A stretch of DNA of 64,000 bases from Bemisia tabaci. Lineage: Eukaryota; Arthropoda; Insecta; Hemiptera; Aleyrodidae. The DNA is taken from contig NC_092800.1 in assembly GCF_918797505.1 (NCBI RefSeq), positions 2,232,001 through 2,296,000 on the forward strand. The letters run 5' to 3'. Below, piece by piece: positions 43,849-55,381 of this stretch (within the stretch, counting starts at the first letter, position 1; every line of letters begins with the position of its first letter). The notes under the pieces were generated by a model, which searched no databases, was not told where the DNA came from, and was given only the letters and a program-made list of their open reading frames with translations. The translations under genes were made by a program, and so were the position numbers.

Positions 43849-44008
43849 TAGGTGTGACCTATACTGTCGCACTAAGCAAGAACGCCTACTGGCGTGATCA
43901 TATTCTTTCCAATAAAAACTGAATAGACCGAGGAAGTCATGAATACTTTTCTTGAAGAATTTCAGACAATTTAGTTCGGAGTTTAATTTCTAAAAATTTC
44001 AAGTTAAA

Positions 44009-44272
44009 ATGGACCGCGTTAAACAGAAAGGAACCAAGCCACATTAGCTATTGCCAAATTTAACCGGGCAGTTTATTTATTTTACACGAAAACGGTTGTG
44101 CGGAGTTTTGTGCAAATTTCAGTGAACTTCCTCCATTGAACGAAACAAATTTCTCAAAATTTTCGAAGGAATCCGTACAAAAGTTCTCTCATAAAAAATT
44201 AAATTGCCTAATAAAATTTGGCAATAGCTGATGTGCCTTGATTCCTTTCTGTTATACGTGGTCCAAATATGC
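44009..44272. mobile_element. GCTATTGCCAAATTTAA fold-back MITE
   Basis: The ends GGACCGCGTTAAACAGAAAG and CTTTCTGTTATACGTGGTCC are inverted, with CACATTAGCTATTGCC and GGCAATAGCTGATGTG inside. Confidence 0.75.
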
Positions 44273-44365
44273 ATGACTTTCCTCTAAAATACTTGTTTTA
44301 CCGTGGAAAATCTGGCAACTCTCGTATATTCATGTGACGTTCTTGCTTAGCACGGCAGTATCATT

Positions 44366-44625
44366 GGGCCACTTTTAGCAGGAAAGAATCGAGCCACATC
44401 AGAAATTGCCAAAGATAATAATTGGAGAGTTTAATTTTTTACAAGAGAACGTTTGTGCGGATTTCTTTGGACATTTTGAAGAATTTGTCTCGCACAACGA
44501 AGAAAATTCACAGAAATTTGCACAAACATCCGCACAACCATTTGTATGTAAAAAATCAAATTGCCGGATTAAATTCGGCTATAGCTGATGTGGCTTGGTT
44601 CCTTTCTGCTTAACGCGGTCAATTG
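44366..44625. mobile_element. GCTATTGCCAAATTTAA fold-back MITE, second copy
   Basis: TTAGCAGGAAAGAATCGAGC and GGCTTGGTTCCTTTCTGCTTAA mark the ends. Arms are as in 44009-44272. Confidence 0.7.
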
Positions 44626-44778
44626 AGTTCCAATTATTGAACGCGTAACGTAGGAAGAAAGTTAGATTTAAATTAATAAGTTATCAAACCAAATTTCATA
44701 GGAAATACTACATAATATACCTCGAAATTATATCCTTTTTAAATCAAAGGGAGCCTCTATTTGAACCAAACTGAAATT

Positions 44779-45097
44779 ACAGTAAAATCTCGATCATCCA
44801 ACACTCGATTATCCGATACGATTTTCTTATCGCTGAAACGTGGCATTTCCGGACACGGCTCGATGAAAGTTGGGGTTTTAGGCAAAAATTAAGTATTTCA
44901 GTGGTAATTTGTATTTTTTCTCAATTATAGGATTCTGTCTTTCAAATACGATAAAAATTGGCCAAACTTGTGCTGTGTGGGTACAGAGTCTGAATTTGCA
45001 TTTTTGCGGGTTTTTTGGTACCTTCGATTTTCCGACATTTTCGTTACCCGACATCCCTGGTTGCCAGGTTGTGTCGAATAATCGAGAGTTTATTTTA
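44779..45097. mobile_element. Pogo/Tigger-like MITE, CAGTAAAATCTCGATNATCC ends
   Basis: The left end ACAGTAAAATCTCGATCATC and the right end AATAATCGAGAGTTTA are inverted. The interior ATTTTCGTTACCCGACATCC style is typical of pogo-related MITEs, from memory of the family. TA flanks are plausible. Confidence 0.55.
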
Positions 45098-45378
45098 TTT
45101 AAAAAAAAAACAACAATTTTCTCCGAGAATAATTTAATTGCACGTATCTACGCTAAAAGGAACTATGTTGCGCGCAAGCCCTATGCTAATAGTTCCACTT
45201 TGCATAAATAGGTCCAATTGGACGACATTTTGCAATTAAGCACTACAATTTCTGGCTCAGTTTAAAAACAACGTATACACAATTTGTTTCCCTTCAGACA
45301 TATATCTTTTTACAACGAGCCAGAAATTTTAACTCCTAAATGCAAAATGTAGTCCGATTGGCATCCCTTTTGCTATTT

Positions 45379-45632
45379 TGCCGTGCAAAGGAAGAACGCC
45401 GAATGAAGATTCGAGAGTTGCTAAATCTCCTCCGATAAAATGTTTATGTATGTGAAAATTTATCAATATTTTTCCTTAAAATTTTCAGAATTTTTGGATC
45501 AAATAACAAACAAAGTTACCTGAGAAATTGGAAGAGAAATATTCACAAATTTTCTTTAAAACTATCGATTCGTTAAGGGAAATTTGGCAACGCCTGAAGG
45601 CTCATACGGCGTTTTTCCATAGCAAGGCAGTA
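45379..45632. mobile_element. TGCCGTG fold-back MITE
   Basis: GCCGAATGAAGATTCGAGAG pairs with CCTGAAGGCTCATACGGC. Ends are TTGCCGTGCAAAGG and CATAGCAAGGCAGTA. Confidence 0.7.
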
Positions 45633-46092
45633 TTGACTTCAGATTCTTTTAAAGTATTTAAATTCATGAAATGTGTGTTTTTGTAGTATAGCCTTGGAGG
45701 CATATTTAAATAAATTAAAAGGGATGATTTTGATCCGACGCGGCAGCGGGGACTACCCACACGGGGCTCGAAGGGCACCTCCGGGGGTTCGTTCCAGCAG
45801 CTCGGGCTCCTGGGGGCATCCAGCCGTTAATTCCGTAGAATCAACAAAATAAATGGAGGGTGGCGGTTTGAAAACCGGGTAAATAGGGAGAAATGAAAAG
45901 GGAGTCAACTTCCCTACCTCCGGGTCATCCGAGATGATTACCTTTATTTTGCTCCCCGATTTTATTTTTATTTCGCAGAGGAGAGGAGCCCGGACTCGCG
46001 CTTTAAACTCATTAGCGCGCTCGGCCAGAACCGCGCAACTCCTTCGGGTTTTCTTTTGCAGTTACGCGTTTTTACCCAGCAGCGTACCTGTA

Positions 46093-46346
46093 ATACCGTA
46101 CCGAGTAGGAACGCCGTATAAGCCGTCAGGCGTTGCCAAATTCTCTCCGACAAATCACGAATTTTCGGGGAAATTTCTGTGTATCTCTCCTCCGACTTTT
46201 CAGAGGATTTCGTTCGTAATTCGATCTAAAAATTCAAAAAATTTCAAGGGAAAGTATTCATAACTCTCTTCAAAAATAAATCTTTTCTGAGAGGAGATTT
46301 GGCAACATTTGAATGGTTATACGGCATTTTTACTTAGCACAGCAGT
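46093..46346. mobile_element. TGCCGTG fold-back MITE, diverged
   Basis: TACCGTACCGAGTAGGAACG and the right end TTACTTAGCACAGCAGTG. The inner GCGTTGCCAAATTCTC and TTTGGCAACATTTGAATGG blocks are paired. Confidence 0.65.
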
Positions 46347-46349
46347 GTG

Positions 46350-46855
46350 GCGCCCCTCTCCTCTCCTCCCTGGAATTGTTACTGTCACCTTTTACCACGC
46401 TATCCCGTGTCAGCCCGGAATGAGTAGTTGGGCGCGACAAAGTTTTGATGAAATTCGTTGGAGCCTCTGTCTCGTTTTCGCTTTTGAACTTGCTGACTCC
46501 TTTTTTTAAATCATCAATCAGGAGTTTTTAATTCATGTCCGCTTTTTTCTCTCCCCGTTTGTATACCGTCTTCTCGATGATGGATTTTTCAGTGATGGGG
46601 TCTCTGAAAGGACAAAATATGATAATTATTTTCAACTCAACCCTCATGCATCTACCAGTATTTTTAAGTTAAAAGTTATAAGTAGTTTTGACTTTGTTGC
46701 ATATTTATTTCCATTGAGCCATTAATTTCCGAAGATTTACATTGATAAATTCAAGCTAGCTGCTTAATGGATGGATCAAATGTACACGTTAGAACATTAA
46801 AACGTCAAATGGGAGTTTTTTGTAACATTTATCGTCGAGTTCCAAGCTTCACATT
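46350..46855. other. Intron d, nothing recognised
   Basis: No exon or bounded repeat was recognised. Confidence 0.35.
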
Positions 46856-46859
46856 TACA

Positions 46860-49140
46860 ATATTTTTTTCTTTTCTTTTTTTTAATCAATTTAAATGAGA
46901 AGAATCCACGCAGAGTGAGCAAACATTTCAAAATCATGAGTTGAAAAACGCTAACTCCGAGAGATTAAATATTGGAGCCTAATAACACAGAGCGGAGCGG
47001 GGTGCTGCCAGCGCGAAGCGTCCACTGGCGCCTACAAACCTAACAGGGATACTTCACGCATTGTGCAGTGCGTGAAGTATCCTGTTAGGTTTGTAGGCGC
47101 CAATGCGCGTCGTGATCTGACCGGCCGCCCGTCTCCCCGCAGAGTGCCACGGCGCATCAAGCAACTATTTCACAACAGAGTCCACGCATACTAGTCCTTG
47201 CACACTAAGTCCTAGCATCTGTATTGAATAACGGGTAGCATACTTTTTGCATTTCCCTACAGAAAAAAGTGACTCGATTTAGGCAGAAACATTCTTGATT
47301 ATGAGGCCAAACAATTTTTATTTTGAATCAAGAATAATATAGATGCATGGAAGCGGGTTTTTGCTTGATGTGCGCCGTGACTTTCCTTTTTATATAAGCA
47401 TCTTTTCTTCCTTAAAGAAGCATTATTTTCTTTATTGATTCATAAGGAAATCTTCTTGGCGGTAAATTTGAGTATATTTTTGCTTAAATCAAATCACTTT
47501 TTCCTCTAATAAAGTTTAAAAATCATACTAAACGTTATTGAATACAGATACCAGAACTACGTAAGTTTTTCGACTACCACTCTTTTTTTGTCGATGTTAC
47601 TCGATTTAATTTGCGAGGGAACTTTGTGCTTTAAAAAGATGTCATCAATCATGATACGTTCAGGTGCTTTCAATCTCGTATGATAACACCTCTGTGGCGA
47701 AATAGTAGCTCGAAACGCCGCGGAGCGCCGGCGCGGCGCCGTCGCGAAGTTATCATACACAAGAAAAATCTAAGAGCCTTTGGCTGAGGCAAATCAAAAG
47801 ATTTATCCGGTTCTGGTATTACAAGATAGGATTTACTTGAAAGATAGTTAAGCCCTGTTGTACCGAAGAGTTGTAGAGAGTTTTGGTGAATTTCCCCTCA
47901 TGGAATTGACGCTCCCCCAATTGAGACCCAAAGTTAATGGGTCCACATGTAATGACAAACGACAATTGCTCACGACGTTTTTGGATGAAAATTTATAATG
48001 TCTTGGAAGAATGAGGGTTTGCTTGTTTTTCTTTGTTTATTTGATCCAACGGAGAAAAATATGTAATTTATATTTTTGGTTAAAATGGGGGAGCGTCAAT
48101 CCCATGTGGGGAAATTCACTAAAACTCTTTACGCCTCTTTGGTGCAACAGGACTTAGTTATCTTCCAGGGAAATCCCATCTTGTTATACCAGAACCGGAT
48201 AAATGTTTTGATTTGCCTCAGCCAAAGGCTCTTAGATTTTTCTTGTGTTCCCTCGCAGTTTAAAGCGAGTGTCGACGACAAAGAATGAGCGGTAGTCGAA
48301 AAACTTACCATGTCCTAGTATCTAAACTAGTCCTTAGTATCTGTATTCAATAACGTTTAGCATAATTTTTTAACTTCATTTGAGGAAAAATTAAATTGAT
48401 TTTAACAGAAATATACTCAATTTACCGCCGAGAAGATTTCCTCATGAATCAATAAAGAAAATAATGCTTACTTAGAGAAGGAAATATGCTTACGTAAAAA
48501 GAAAAGTCATTTTCATCAAGCGAAAACCAGCTTTCATTCAGCTATTTTATAATTGATTCAAAATAATCTTCTTGACGGCATAATCAAGAATGTTTTTGCC
48601 TCAATCAAGTCACTTTTTTTCTCTAGGGAAATTAAAAAATTAGGCTAAACTTTATTAAATACGGATGCTAGGACTTAGTGAGTTTTTGGACTACCGCTCT
48701 CTTTTTGTGCCGTGGTATCCTGATTTAACTGTGAGGGGAGGCCCGCACTCTGAAAGGATGCCTATCATCCTTAATATGTCGGAACGCCTTCAATTTCGTA
48801 TGATACTGTGCAACACATCTGTTGTGAAATAGTTGCTTGATGCGTCGTGGCACACCGCGCCGCGGCCGGTTGGTCAGCGCCTACAAACCTAACAGGGATA
48901 CTTCACGCACTGCGCAATGCGTGAAGTATCCCTGTTAGGTTTGTAGGCGCCAATGCACGCTTCGTGCTGGCAGCACGCCGCTCCGCTCTTTGTTAGGCTC
49001 TAGTATTTAATCTCGCGGAGTCAGCGTTTTTCAACTCATGATTTTGAAATGTTTGCACACTCGGCATGGATAATTCTCATTTAAATTAATAAAAAAAAAG
49101 TGCGGAAGGAAAATATAATGGGTATTTGTAAATATTAATG
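46860..49140. repeat. 2.3-kb nested palindrome of four concentric shells
   Basis: Shell 1 pairs 46860-47235 with 48665-49140 (the 550-bp repeat in opposite orientations). Shell 2 pairs 47262-47520 with 48370-48650 (AGTGACTCGATTTAGGC, TTTATTGATTCATAAGG). Shell 3 pairs 47521-47700 with 48255-48365 (AACGTTATTGAATACAGATA). Shell 4 pairs 47762-47935 with 48085-48249 (AAGAAAAATCTAAGAGCC). About 150 bp is unpaired at the centre. It is best read as successive fold-back insertions, each near the axis of the previous one. Confidence 0.8.
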
Positions 49141-49199
49141 TGGTTCCGGGTCAAATTTAATGATTTCTACAGCACTTTAATCTTTTCTTTTATATTTTG

Positions 49200-49447
49200 T
49201 GCTTTTTTGTATCGTATGAACATCCGAGAGTTGCCAAATTTCCTCGCGGACTAAGAATCATTTTTTGAAGAAAGTTTCGAGTATTTTTCCTGGAAATTTT
49301 CGGATACTCTAGATTAAATTAGGAACAAATTTCTCCGAGAAACTGTACGAAAGATATTTGTAATATTTCCCGAAAATTCGTGATTAGTCAAAGAAAATTT
49401 GGCAACGTCTGAAAAACGCATACTGCGATTTTCCTCAGCACGGCAGC
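49200..49447. mobile_element. TGCCGTG fold-back MITE, left end degraded
   Basis: TATCGTATGAACATCCGAGA and the right end CTCAGCACGGCAG. The body matches the family. Confidence 0.65.
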
Positions 49448-49519
49448 ATATAGCTGCGTAGCGGCCGGGGGCAACCCCCTAGTTTACAAATATTTTACAT
49501 GATTCTCGCGACTATCCGA

Positions 49520-50335
49520 ACATGTAGACACCATTATGAGCGTATTAACTTGTAAATGATCCTTTAATGGAGAATTTGCCCACAAAAATTGTATTGCTTC
49601 ATCTGAGAGTGCCTAATGAGCTGAGTTCAAAGTATTTTTCATACTTTTTTCCCGACATGGGAAATCGGAGAAATATAGATTTAAAAGTGAAAAAACGTGC
49701 CGCCTTATGACGTCATCTGGCGACATGTTTCGTTTAAAAACACGTGTATTTTAGCAGATTAGGTTATTTTGTCGTATTTCCTCCAATAATTGTCCAATTT
49801 TGAAACGAAGGATATCCTCGTGCTCAGTTTTCCTAGCAGTATCGTTTTAAGGTGATTCGATGGATGCCATATTTTGTGTCAGAACGGCATGCGATATATC
49901 GCATCAATTGGTTCCATTTTTTCGGCTACTCGTCATTTTTCTCCAATTTTGAGATCGCAATTCTGCTCTCCGGAGACTAAAGCACTCACTTACCAATTTC
50001 AACAGAGAAATTCAACGTAATAAAGGCGTGGTTTTTTCAGAGAGAAAACATCGCATTCAATACTGATATCGAAACTGCACTCGAATGCGATATTTTCTCT
50101 CTAAAAAAACCATGCCTTTATTATGTTGAATTTCTCTGTAAAAATTGGTAAGTGAGTGCTTAAGTCTCCTGACAACAGAATTTCGATCTCAAAATTGGAG
50201 GAAAATGACGAGAAGCTGAAAAAATGGAACCAATTGATGCAATATGTCGCATGCCGTTCTGACACAAAATATGGCGTCCATCGAATCACCTTAAAGAAGA
50301 AATTCACAAAATTTCAGACACCTGCAAATTCTCTA
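49520..50335. repeat. Third copy of the Transib-like element interior, interrupted, next to exon e
   Basis: It matches half of the 24967-25612 palindrome (GTGCCGCCTTATGACGTCAT, CCAATAATTGTCCAATTT, ACAAAATTTCAGACACCTGC) and the adjoining 25613-25680 stretch. It is split by the TTAA element at 49851-50290 and ends about 40 bp before the exon e acceptor. Confidence 0.7.
49851..50290. mobile_element. 440-bp piggyBac-like MITE with TTAA target duplication
   Basis: The ends GGTGATTCGATGGATGCC and GGCGTCCATCGAATCACC are inverted. TTAA flanks both sides (49847-49850 and 50291-50294), and joining the flanks restores the host repeat (GTTTTAAAGA). Long inner arms include CTCCAATTTTGAGATC and AATGCGATATTTTCTCTC. 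It is the same family as 1-229. Confidence 0.88.
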
Positions 50336-50375
50336 TTCCTGTAAGTAAATCATAGAAGAATGAATATTGTTTCAG

Positions 50376-50591
50376 GTGAATTGCGAGAAGCAGCCGATCC
50401 TGCTGGAGGCGAAGCGGGACAAGCATCTGTTCATCAAGATGACGGGGATGGTTCTGCCGGGGAGCGATCAGGTGGAGCCGGTCAACAGGAGCCTGGCCGA
50501 GTGCGACACGAAAAACCGCATCGTCATCCACAGCGGCCCGCAGCTCCACACCCTCGTCTGCCCCGACCCGCCCTCCCACGAGACAGTCGAG
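50376..50591 (+). CDS. CUB-domain protein, internal exon e
   Basis: This 216-bp exon (72 codons, phase 0 at both ends) runs from the acceptor ATTGTTTCAG (ending 50375) to the donor GAG|GTTATT (50592). It encodes VNCEKQPILLEAKRDK, LFIKMTGMVLPGSD, CDTKNRIVIHSG and TLVCPDPPSHETVE. Together with the VCTRPHRF start in the previous exon this forms most of a third CUB-like domain, with Cys residues at the NCEK, ECDT and LVCP positions. Codon use is GC-rich like exon d. A transposon fragment ends only about 40 bp before the acceptor. Confidence 0.85.
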
Positions 50592-50755
50592 GTTATTACT
50601 TTTCACGCTTCCCCATTTTTCTCCGCTTTTCGTCATGAATTTGAAATTTCACGTTTCTGCCGCGTTCGGATCAACGTTCGATACTGGAGGTTTTAACGGA
50701 AAGGCGTAGGCCCTTTATTTGGACCTTATTCCTGCATAAGGAGGAGGAATTATTT

Positions 50756-51240
50756 TTGGGGTGGAAAACTGAAAGAAACTGAAAATGTCTGTTTTATTGA
50801 ATGAAGAAAAAAAATAACAGATGCAGCGAGGAGATTAGTGAAAATTACAATAGACGTCGAGCGATTTTGAGAAAGAAATGAAAATAGGATAATAAATGGA
50901 CCGAGCTCATGAGAAAGGAACCAACCCACGTTAAGTTGAAACTGGGAAAAAGAGGTTTGAGGTTTTTTTCCTGCAAAAGGAAGAAGCATTATTTTGGGGG
51001 TGGAAAACTGAGAGATGTTGAGGATTCAGTATCTGTTTTTTTCTCCTTTTTTATGTCTGTTTTATTAAATAAAGAAAAAAAATAACAGATGCAGCGAGGA
51101 GATTAGTGAAAATTACAATAGACATCGAGCGATTTTGAGAGAGAAATGAAATGAGGATGTTAAACGGACCGAGCTCATGAGAAAGGAACCAACCCACATT
51201 AAGTTGAAACTGAGAAAAAGAGGTTTGAAGTTTTATTCTC
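50756..51240 (+). repeat. Tandem duplication in intron e, unit about 245 bp
   Basis: GGGGTGGAAAACTGA, TGTCTGTTTTATT, ATAACAGATGCAGCGAGGAG and GGACCGAGCTCATGAGAAAG occur twice in direct order (50756-50976 and 50998-51230) with few differences. Confidence 0.8.
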
Positions 51241-51465
51241 GTATAGCGCTAGATGTAGAAAATGAACTTCAACCCCTCTTTTCGTAAACTGATTCCTTTA
51301 TTTCGACTCTCAGATTTTGCCAGAAGAAAATAAACGACTAGTGAAACTCAAAAACATTCTTAACTCAATTTTTTCAAAAATGTGGGTTGGTTCCATTTTG
51401 ATAATCTTGGTCCATTTAGTGGTGACTCAAGATTATTTTAAAAACGGACTAGAAAGCTCAGCATG

Positions 51466-51715
51466 GAAATGGACCGCGTTAAACAGAAAGGAACCAAGCC
51501 ACATCAGCTACTGCCAAATTTAATTCGACAATTTAATTTTATACATGAAAACGGTTTTGCGGATTTTCGTGCAAATTTCAGTGAATTTTCTCCATAGTAC
51601 GCAGCAAATTCCTTGACATTTTCAAAGGAATCCACACAAACGTTCTCTCGTAAAATATTGAATTTGGCAATAGCTGACGTGGCTTGGTTCTGTTCTGCTA
51701 AACGCAGTCAAAATA
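51466..51715. mobile_element. GCTACTGCCAAATTTAA fold-back MITE
   Basis: ATGGACCGCGTTAAACAGAA and CTGTTCTGCTAAACGCAGTC at the ends. ACATCAGCTACTGCC and GGCAATAGCTGACGTG inside. Confidence 0.75.
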
Positions 51716-51794
51716 AAGTTGCCAATAATGCTAGATATGACCGAAAATAACCAGACATTGTCGGAAATAGTCAAAAATAGGTGTCTTGATTGCG

Positions 51795-51965
51795 TAAGGC
51801 ATTGGCGGATCTAGCAATTGGCAACGTTGTTTTTCTCCAATTAAACAAATGAAAATGTATAGATTTTTAAAGGGGCCAGGTGCTCCGACAAGAATCGCCT
51901 ATTTAACATAGGTTTAAATGGAGGATATCCGGTGTTGCCAAATTGCTCGATCCGCCTCTTGCGTA
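51795..51965. mobile_element. MITE, GGCGGATC...GATCCGCC ends
   Basis: TTGGCGGATCTAGCAATTGG and CCAAATTGCTCGATCCGCC are inverted. The body matches 39215-39375. Confidence 0.7.
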
Positions 51966-51984
51966 AGGTAACCAATTACGAGGA

Positions 51985-52145
51985 TGGGGAATAAAGGATA
52001 GGGAATAGGGATGGGGATGGGGAAAAGGGAATGGGGGATGGGGGACAGGAGTTGGTGGATAGGAAATGCGGGGGGTGGCGAAGGGACTAATAGGGGAAAT
52101 GAGAAATAGAGTTATAGAATGAGTGGGAGATAGTGGGCAGAGAAG
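51985..52145. repeat. G/A-rich low-complexity tract
   Basis: Runs of GGGGATGGGG and GGGAAT-like words. Short T homopolymers follow at about 52497-52520. Confidence 0.7.
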
Positions 52146-52159
52146 TAAGTTAACATTTC

Positions 52160-52489
52160 CTCATGATTTCTCTCGACAAGTAACGTGGGTGTTGCAATTA
52201 CTTATGATTATTTAAGTACTTAAGTAAACTTATTGCCACAGTATCAGAGTGTTGTATATGTTGTCTATCTACAATTTGAAGGGGTGTATCTTACTTATTT
52301 TTTTATAATTATTAAATACAAATAATTCAATGAATTGCAATTGTTTTAAAAAGAATGAGACATAGAGTTGTAATGAACAAGAAAGGTAAAACACTAAAAA
52401 TCCTGTAACAATTATTTTTAATGAACTTCAGTGCGAAGCTAATGAGAGACTGAGGGAGCGGCGAGTGCTCAGCTTCAGAAGTTGCGTTG

Positions 52490-52521
<32 letters not shown>

Positions 52522-52890
52522 CCTTCAGAATTTCTTGACACTCAGGTCATGTTCTTAGGGTTTGTATCGTTGCATTTGTTCTCTGCACCGTGAATCCACT
52601 ACCCTTTGTCTCATCGTCTAAATTCAGCAGTTGGTGACCAAGTGATGTTAACAAATTGCAATTTAATAATAAAAAATGTCAGTTCATGTCCAAGACATCG
52701 CAACTCTGTTTTTTCAAATGTGCAGGGCTTATGTAGGAAATTCGTATTATTAGTGCTAAAACATCGGGATGAATTCTTCCAAGATGAACGCCAGTTCGTC
52801 ACTATAGATCAACACTTTTGGTGACAGTCAACCGAAATTCGGTTAAAGAATTACAAAAAATGCTGATCACAGGCGAGTGTCGATTTCCAA
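52160..52890. other. Intron e, nothing recognised
   Basis: No exon or bounded repeat apart from the poly-T run at about 52497-52520. Frames near 52606-52824 on both strands lack domains. Confidence 0.35.
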
Positions 52891-52897
52891 TTCATAT

Positions 52898-53155
52898 CGG
52901 TACCCAAAGTGCGAGACCACATAGCTCCGTTTGCGACGTCGCAGACCTCCTGACATCCTTTATTTTTTCTTCAGAAAAGTAGTCAACGTAATTTTTCAAA
53001 AACTTCCTTGATTTTTCTACTCTGCCAGCAGGATATTCTGTACACATCTCAAGCAATGAAATTGGCTTGTTTCTTTGCCAAACATTGAAAAAGGAGCGGA
53101 GATTTCGAAACAACGCAATGGAGATACGTGGTGTTGCACTTGACCCGTCAATACC
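52898..53155. mobile_element. ACCACGTA family fold-back MITE, diverged
   Basis: GACCACATAGCTCCGTTTGC, then GACGTCGCAGAC, pairs with CAACGCAATGGAGATACGTGG. Confidence 0.6.
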
Positions 53156-53202
53156 TTCATCGCAAAGTTCGACTCTCGACAACTGATGGCTGATTTTTGA
53201 AC

Positions 53203-53447
53203 TTGATAGACAAAGCGATAGACAAAGGAGACATAAGGAGTATGGAGCGATCCTATTGGTTGAAATGTGTGGTTTTTACAGATCAAGAGAGTACATGATG
53301 AACCAACTGAGGGGTCTCTCGTGAGTTGCCGTTAGTTAGTCTTTTAGCCACCTCCTTTGTCCATTTCATCCATCAGCTTCCACCAATAGAATGCCTCTAT
53401 ATCCCTCTTGTCTTCTTTGTCAATCGCTTTGTCTACCAATTTCAACA
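53203..53447. mobile_element. Fold-back, GACAAAGCGATAGACAAAGG ends
   Basis: TGATAGACAAAGCGATAGAC pairs with CAATCGCTTTGTCTACCAA. The inner CCTATTGGTTGAAATG-like and CCACCAATAGAATGCC blocks are also complementary. Confidence 0.55.
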
Positions 53448-53709
53448 ATCAGCCCGCTGACTTTTTTACATTTACGCGTCTCTCCCGAATGAAACGAAAC
53501 AAAGGCAAAATTCGAGACCAAAAATACACCTCTACCTCCAAGGCTCCTCCGGCGCGAGCTTTGAACCCCCCGATAATTCCAAACAAATGAGATTAAAATT
53601 CACCGAAGTAGGTAATTCCAGTTCAGTCGGATCAAAGCCTGCGAGATGATTACACGACGAGTCACCCGTGAGGGCAACGAAAGGGCGAGACGGGGTCGCA
53701 CCACCGGAA

Positions 53710-53820
53710 GGGGGGTGTAAGGGGGGGCAGAGGGGGTGTAAGGGGGGAAGAGGGGGTGTAAAGGGGGAAGAGGGGGTGTAAAGGGGGAAGAGGGGGTGTA
53801 AAGGGGGAAGAGGGGGTGAT
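53710..53820. repeat. 20-bp minisatellite, about 5.5 copies
   Basis: The unit is AGGGGGTGTAAAGGGGGAAG. Copies 3-5 are identical and the first is diverged. The Pro-rich minus-strand frames over it are not genes. Confidence 0.92.
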
Positions 53821-54046
53821 AAAATTCACTCGACACCGATAAACGTGGTCTGCAATTGCAATTACCTGTCGAGTGGTCATGGGAGGGTAAATAAATCGAG
53901 GCGGTAGTTTAAGCTGCTCGTGGTTAATCCAGGTCACACTTCGTCCCGTGAACGTGAACTCGATTGTTGAATCGATTTATTTCGAATGTCGTTGATCGAT
54001 AAACAGCATTGCTAAGATAGGGAGTTATCGATAGGTATCATTCGAT

Positions 54047-54200
54047 CAGGTGCTGTGCGATATATCGATTCATCAGAGGTTTAAACCAATGGGAAAGGAT
54101 CGACAAACAGGGTGTTCGCAGCGAACCCTTGATAATCGATTCTTTAGCATGGGTTAAAATGGCAAATACTCGATATATCGCAATTCACGCCACGCCACTG
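54047..54200. mobile_element. hAT-like MITE (CAGTGGCG family) with perfect 8-bp duplication
   Basis: CATTCGAT flanks both sides (54039-54046 and 54201-54208). The right end CACGCCACGCCACTG is intact. The left end is CAGGTGCTGTGCG. Confidence 0.88.
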
Positions 54201-54310
54201 CATTCGATAACGATTCGACAATCGATCCGCTGGGTGCACTCGGCCGAGAGGAATATTCGAATCGGTCGATGTTTGAACCCAACACGCTCGTTATCTCATG
54301 AGCCCTAGAA

Positions 54311-54567
54311 TGTATCGACGGCAAATACCAAACCACGTACCTATCTCGTTTGCCGTGTTTTAAAATTTTCGCTCTCTTTTGGTCTTTCTAAAGAAGAAAA
54401 AATCAACATTATTCCTTGAAGTTCTCACAGAATTTTCTTCGCACACACAAGAAAAATTAAGGAGGTTTAAAAGAATTGACGTTGAGTAGTTCTCCATTTA
54501 AACAATACGGTATGACAGGAAGTCTGCAAAGTTGCAAACCAAAATACGTGGTTTGGTACCATCGATG
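54311..54567. mobile_element. ACCAAACCACGTA family fold-back MITE
   Basis: ATACCAAACCACGTACCTAT pairs with AATACGTGGTTTGGTACC. Confidence 0.7.
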
Positions 54568-54589
54568 TACACTCTTGTGCTGCCGTGTT

Positions 54590-54725
54590 TAGAGTCCCTT
54601 TATACCCAAAGTTACGACATCTCATTTTTGGTTGGGCTGAAAGTGGCCTTAAAAGAAATCCAATTCTGATTGGTTCCCGCTCATGGAATCACAAATGAGT
54701 GCACCAAGATGGCGGTACCTCGAAT
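54590..54725. mobile_element. Partial TAGAGTCCCTTTATAC element
   Basis: The left end TTAGAGTCCCTTTATACCC and an inner TTCTGATTGGTTCCCGCTCA resemble 3937-4755. No clear right end. Confidence 0.5.
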
Positions 54726-54729
54726 GTGA

Positions 54730-55380
54730 ACAAAAGTAATGAAAATTCTAGTTTTATCATAGGAAATTTGGCAACGTTTGAAGCTGCATATGGCGTTACT
54801 CTGTAGAACGGCAATTTGAAGCTCGTGGTGTATCATGAAATTGAAATGTCAGGCTTTAACACCGATCAATTCATTACACTATTTGGACTGTATTTTAAGA
54901 AGCTAAAATCATAGGGCATCCATAAAAGCACCTATCAGTGTAAGGAAACCAATGGCACATATATTTTTTTTAAAAATGAGTACAAAATTGTAGATCTTTG
55001 ATTCAAAATGCAGTTCTATTAAAATCACACCACACAACCTTCACGTCATTGAAAATATGTATCATATGATTATTCTCGCGTATTTACTAAAATGATCGCG
55101 TTTAGAAAGAACTTGAAGAATTGTTACAGCTTGATCCGTATTGAAAAAGTAAAGTGTGCTCTTGCATTTTCTGAAGAGCTTAACGGCTTTCATTTTCCAG
55201 AGTCCTCAACACCGAGGGAATGTTTACAGATGCGTGCACCTCCTATGCATGCTCAGACAGAAACGAGCTCTTAACATTTGAACGCGTCCTCTTAACATTT
55301 TTCGATTCCCGTCGCAGAGGCTGAACGCATCTGCGGTTTCAGGCTGTGGGAAATTTCCTCCTCCCTTTTCATCCTTGCCT
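54730..55380. other. Intron e, nothing recognised
   Basis: Only a right-end fragment of the TGCCGTG MITE at about 54765-54815. No exon recognised. Confidence 0.35.
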
Positions 55381-55381
55381 G

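Noticed and set aside
53600..53937. Pro/Ser/Thr-rich minus-strand frames
   Set aside because: Encoded by the 20-bp minisatellite.
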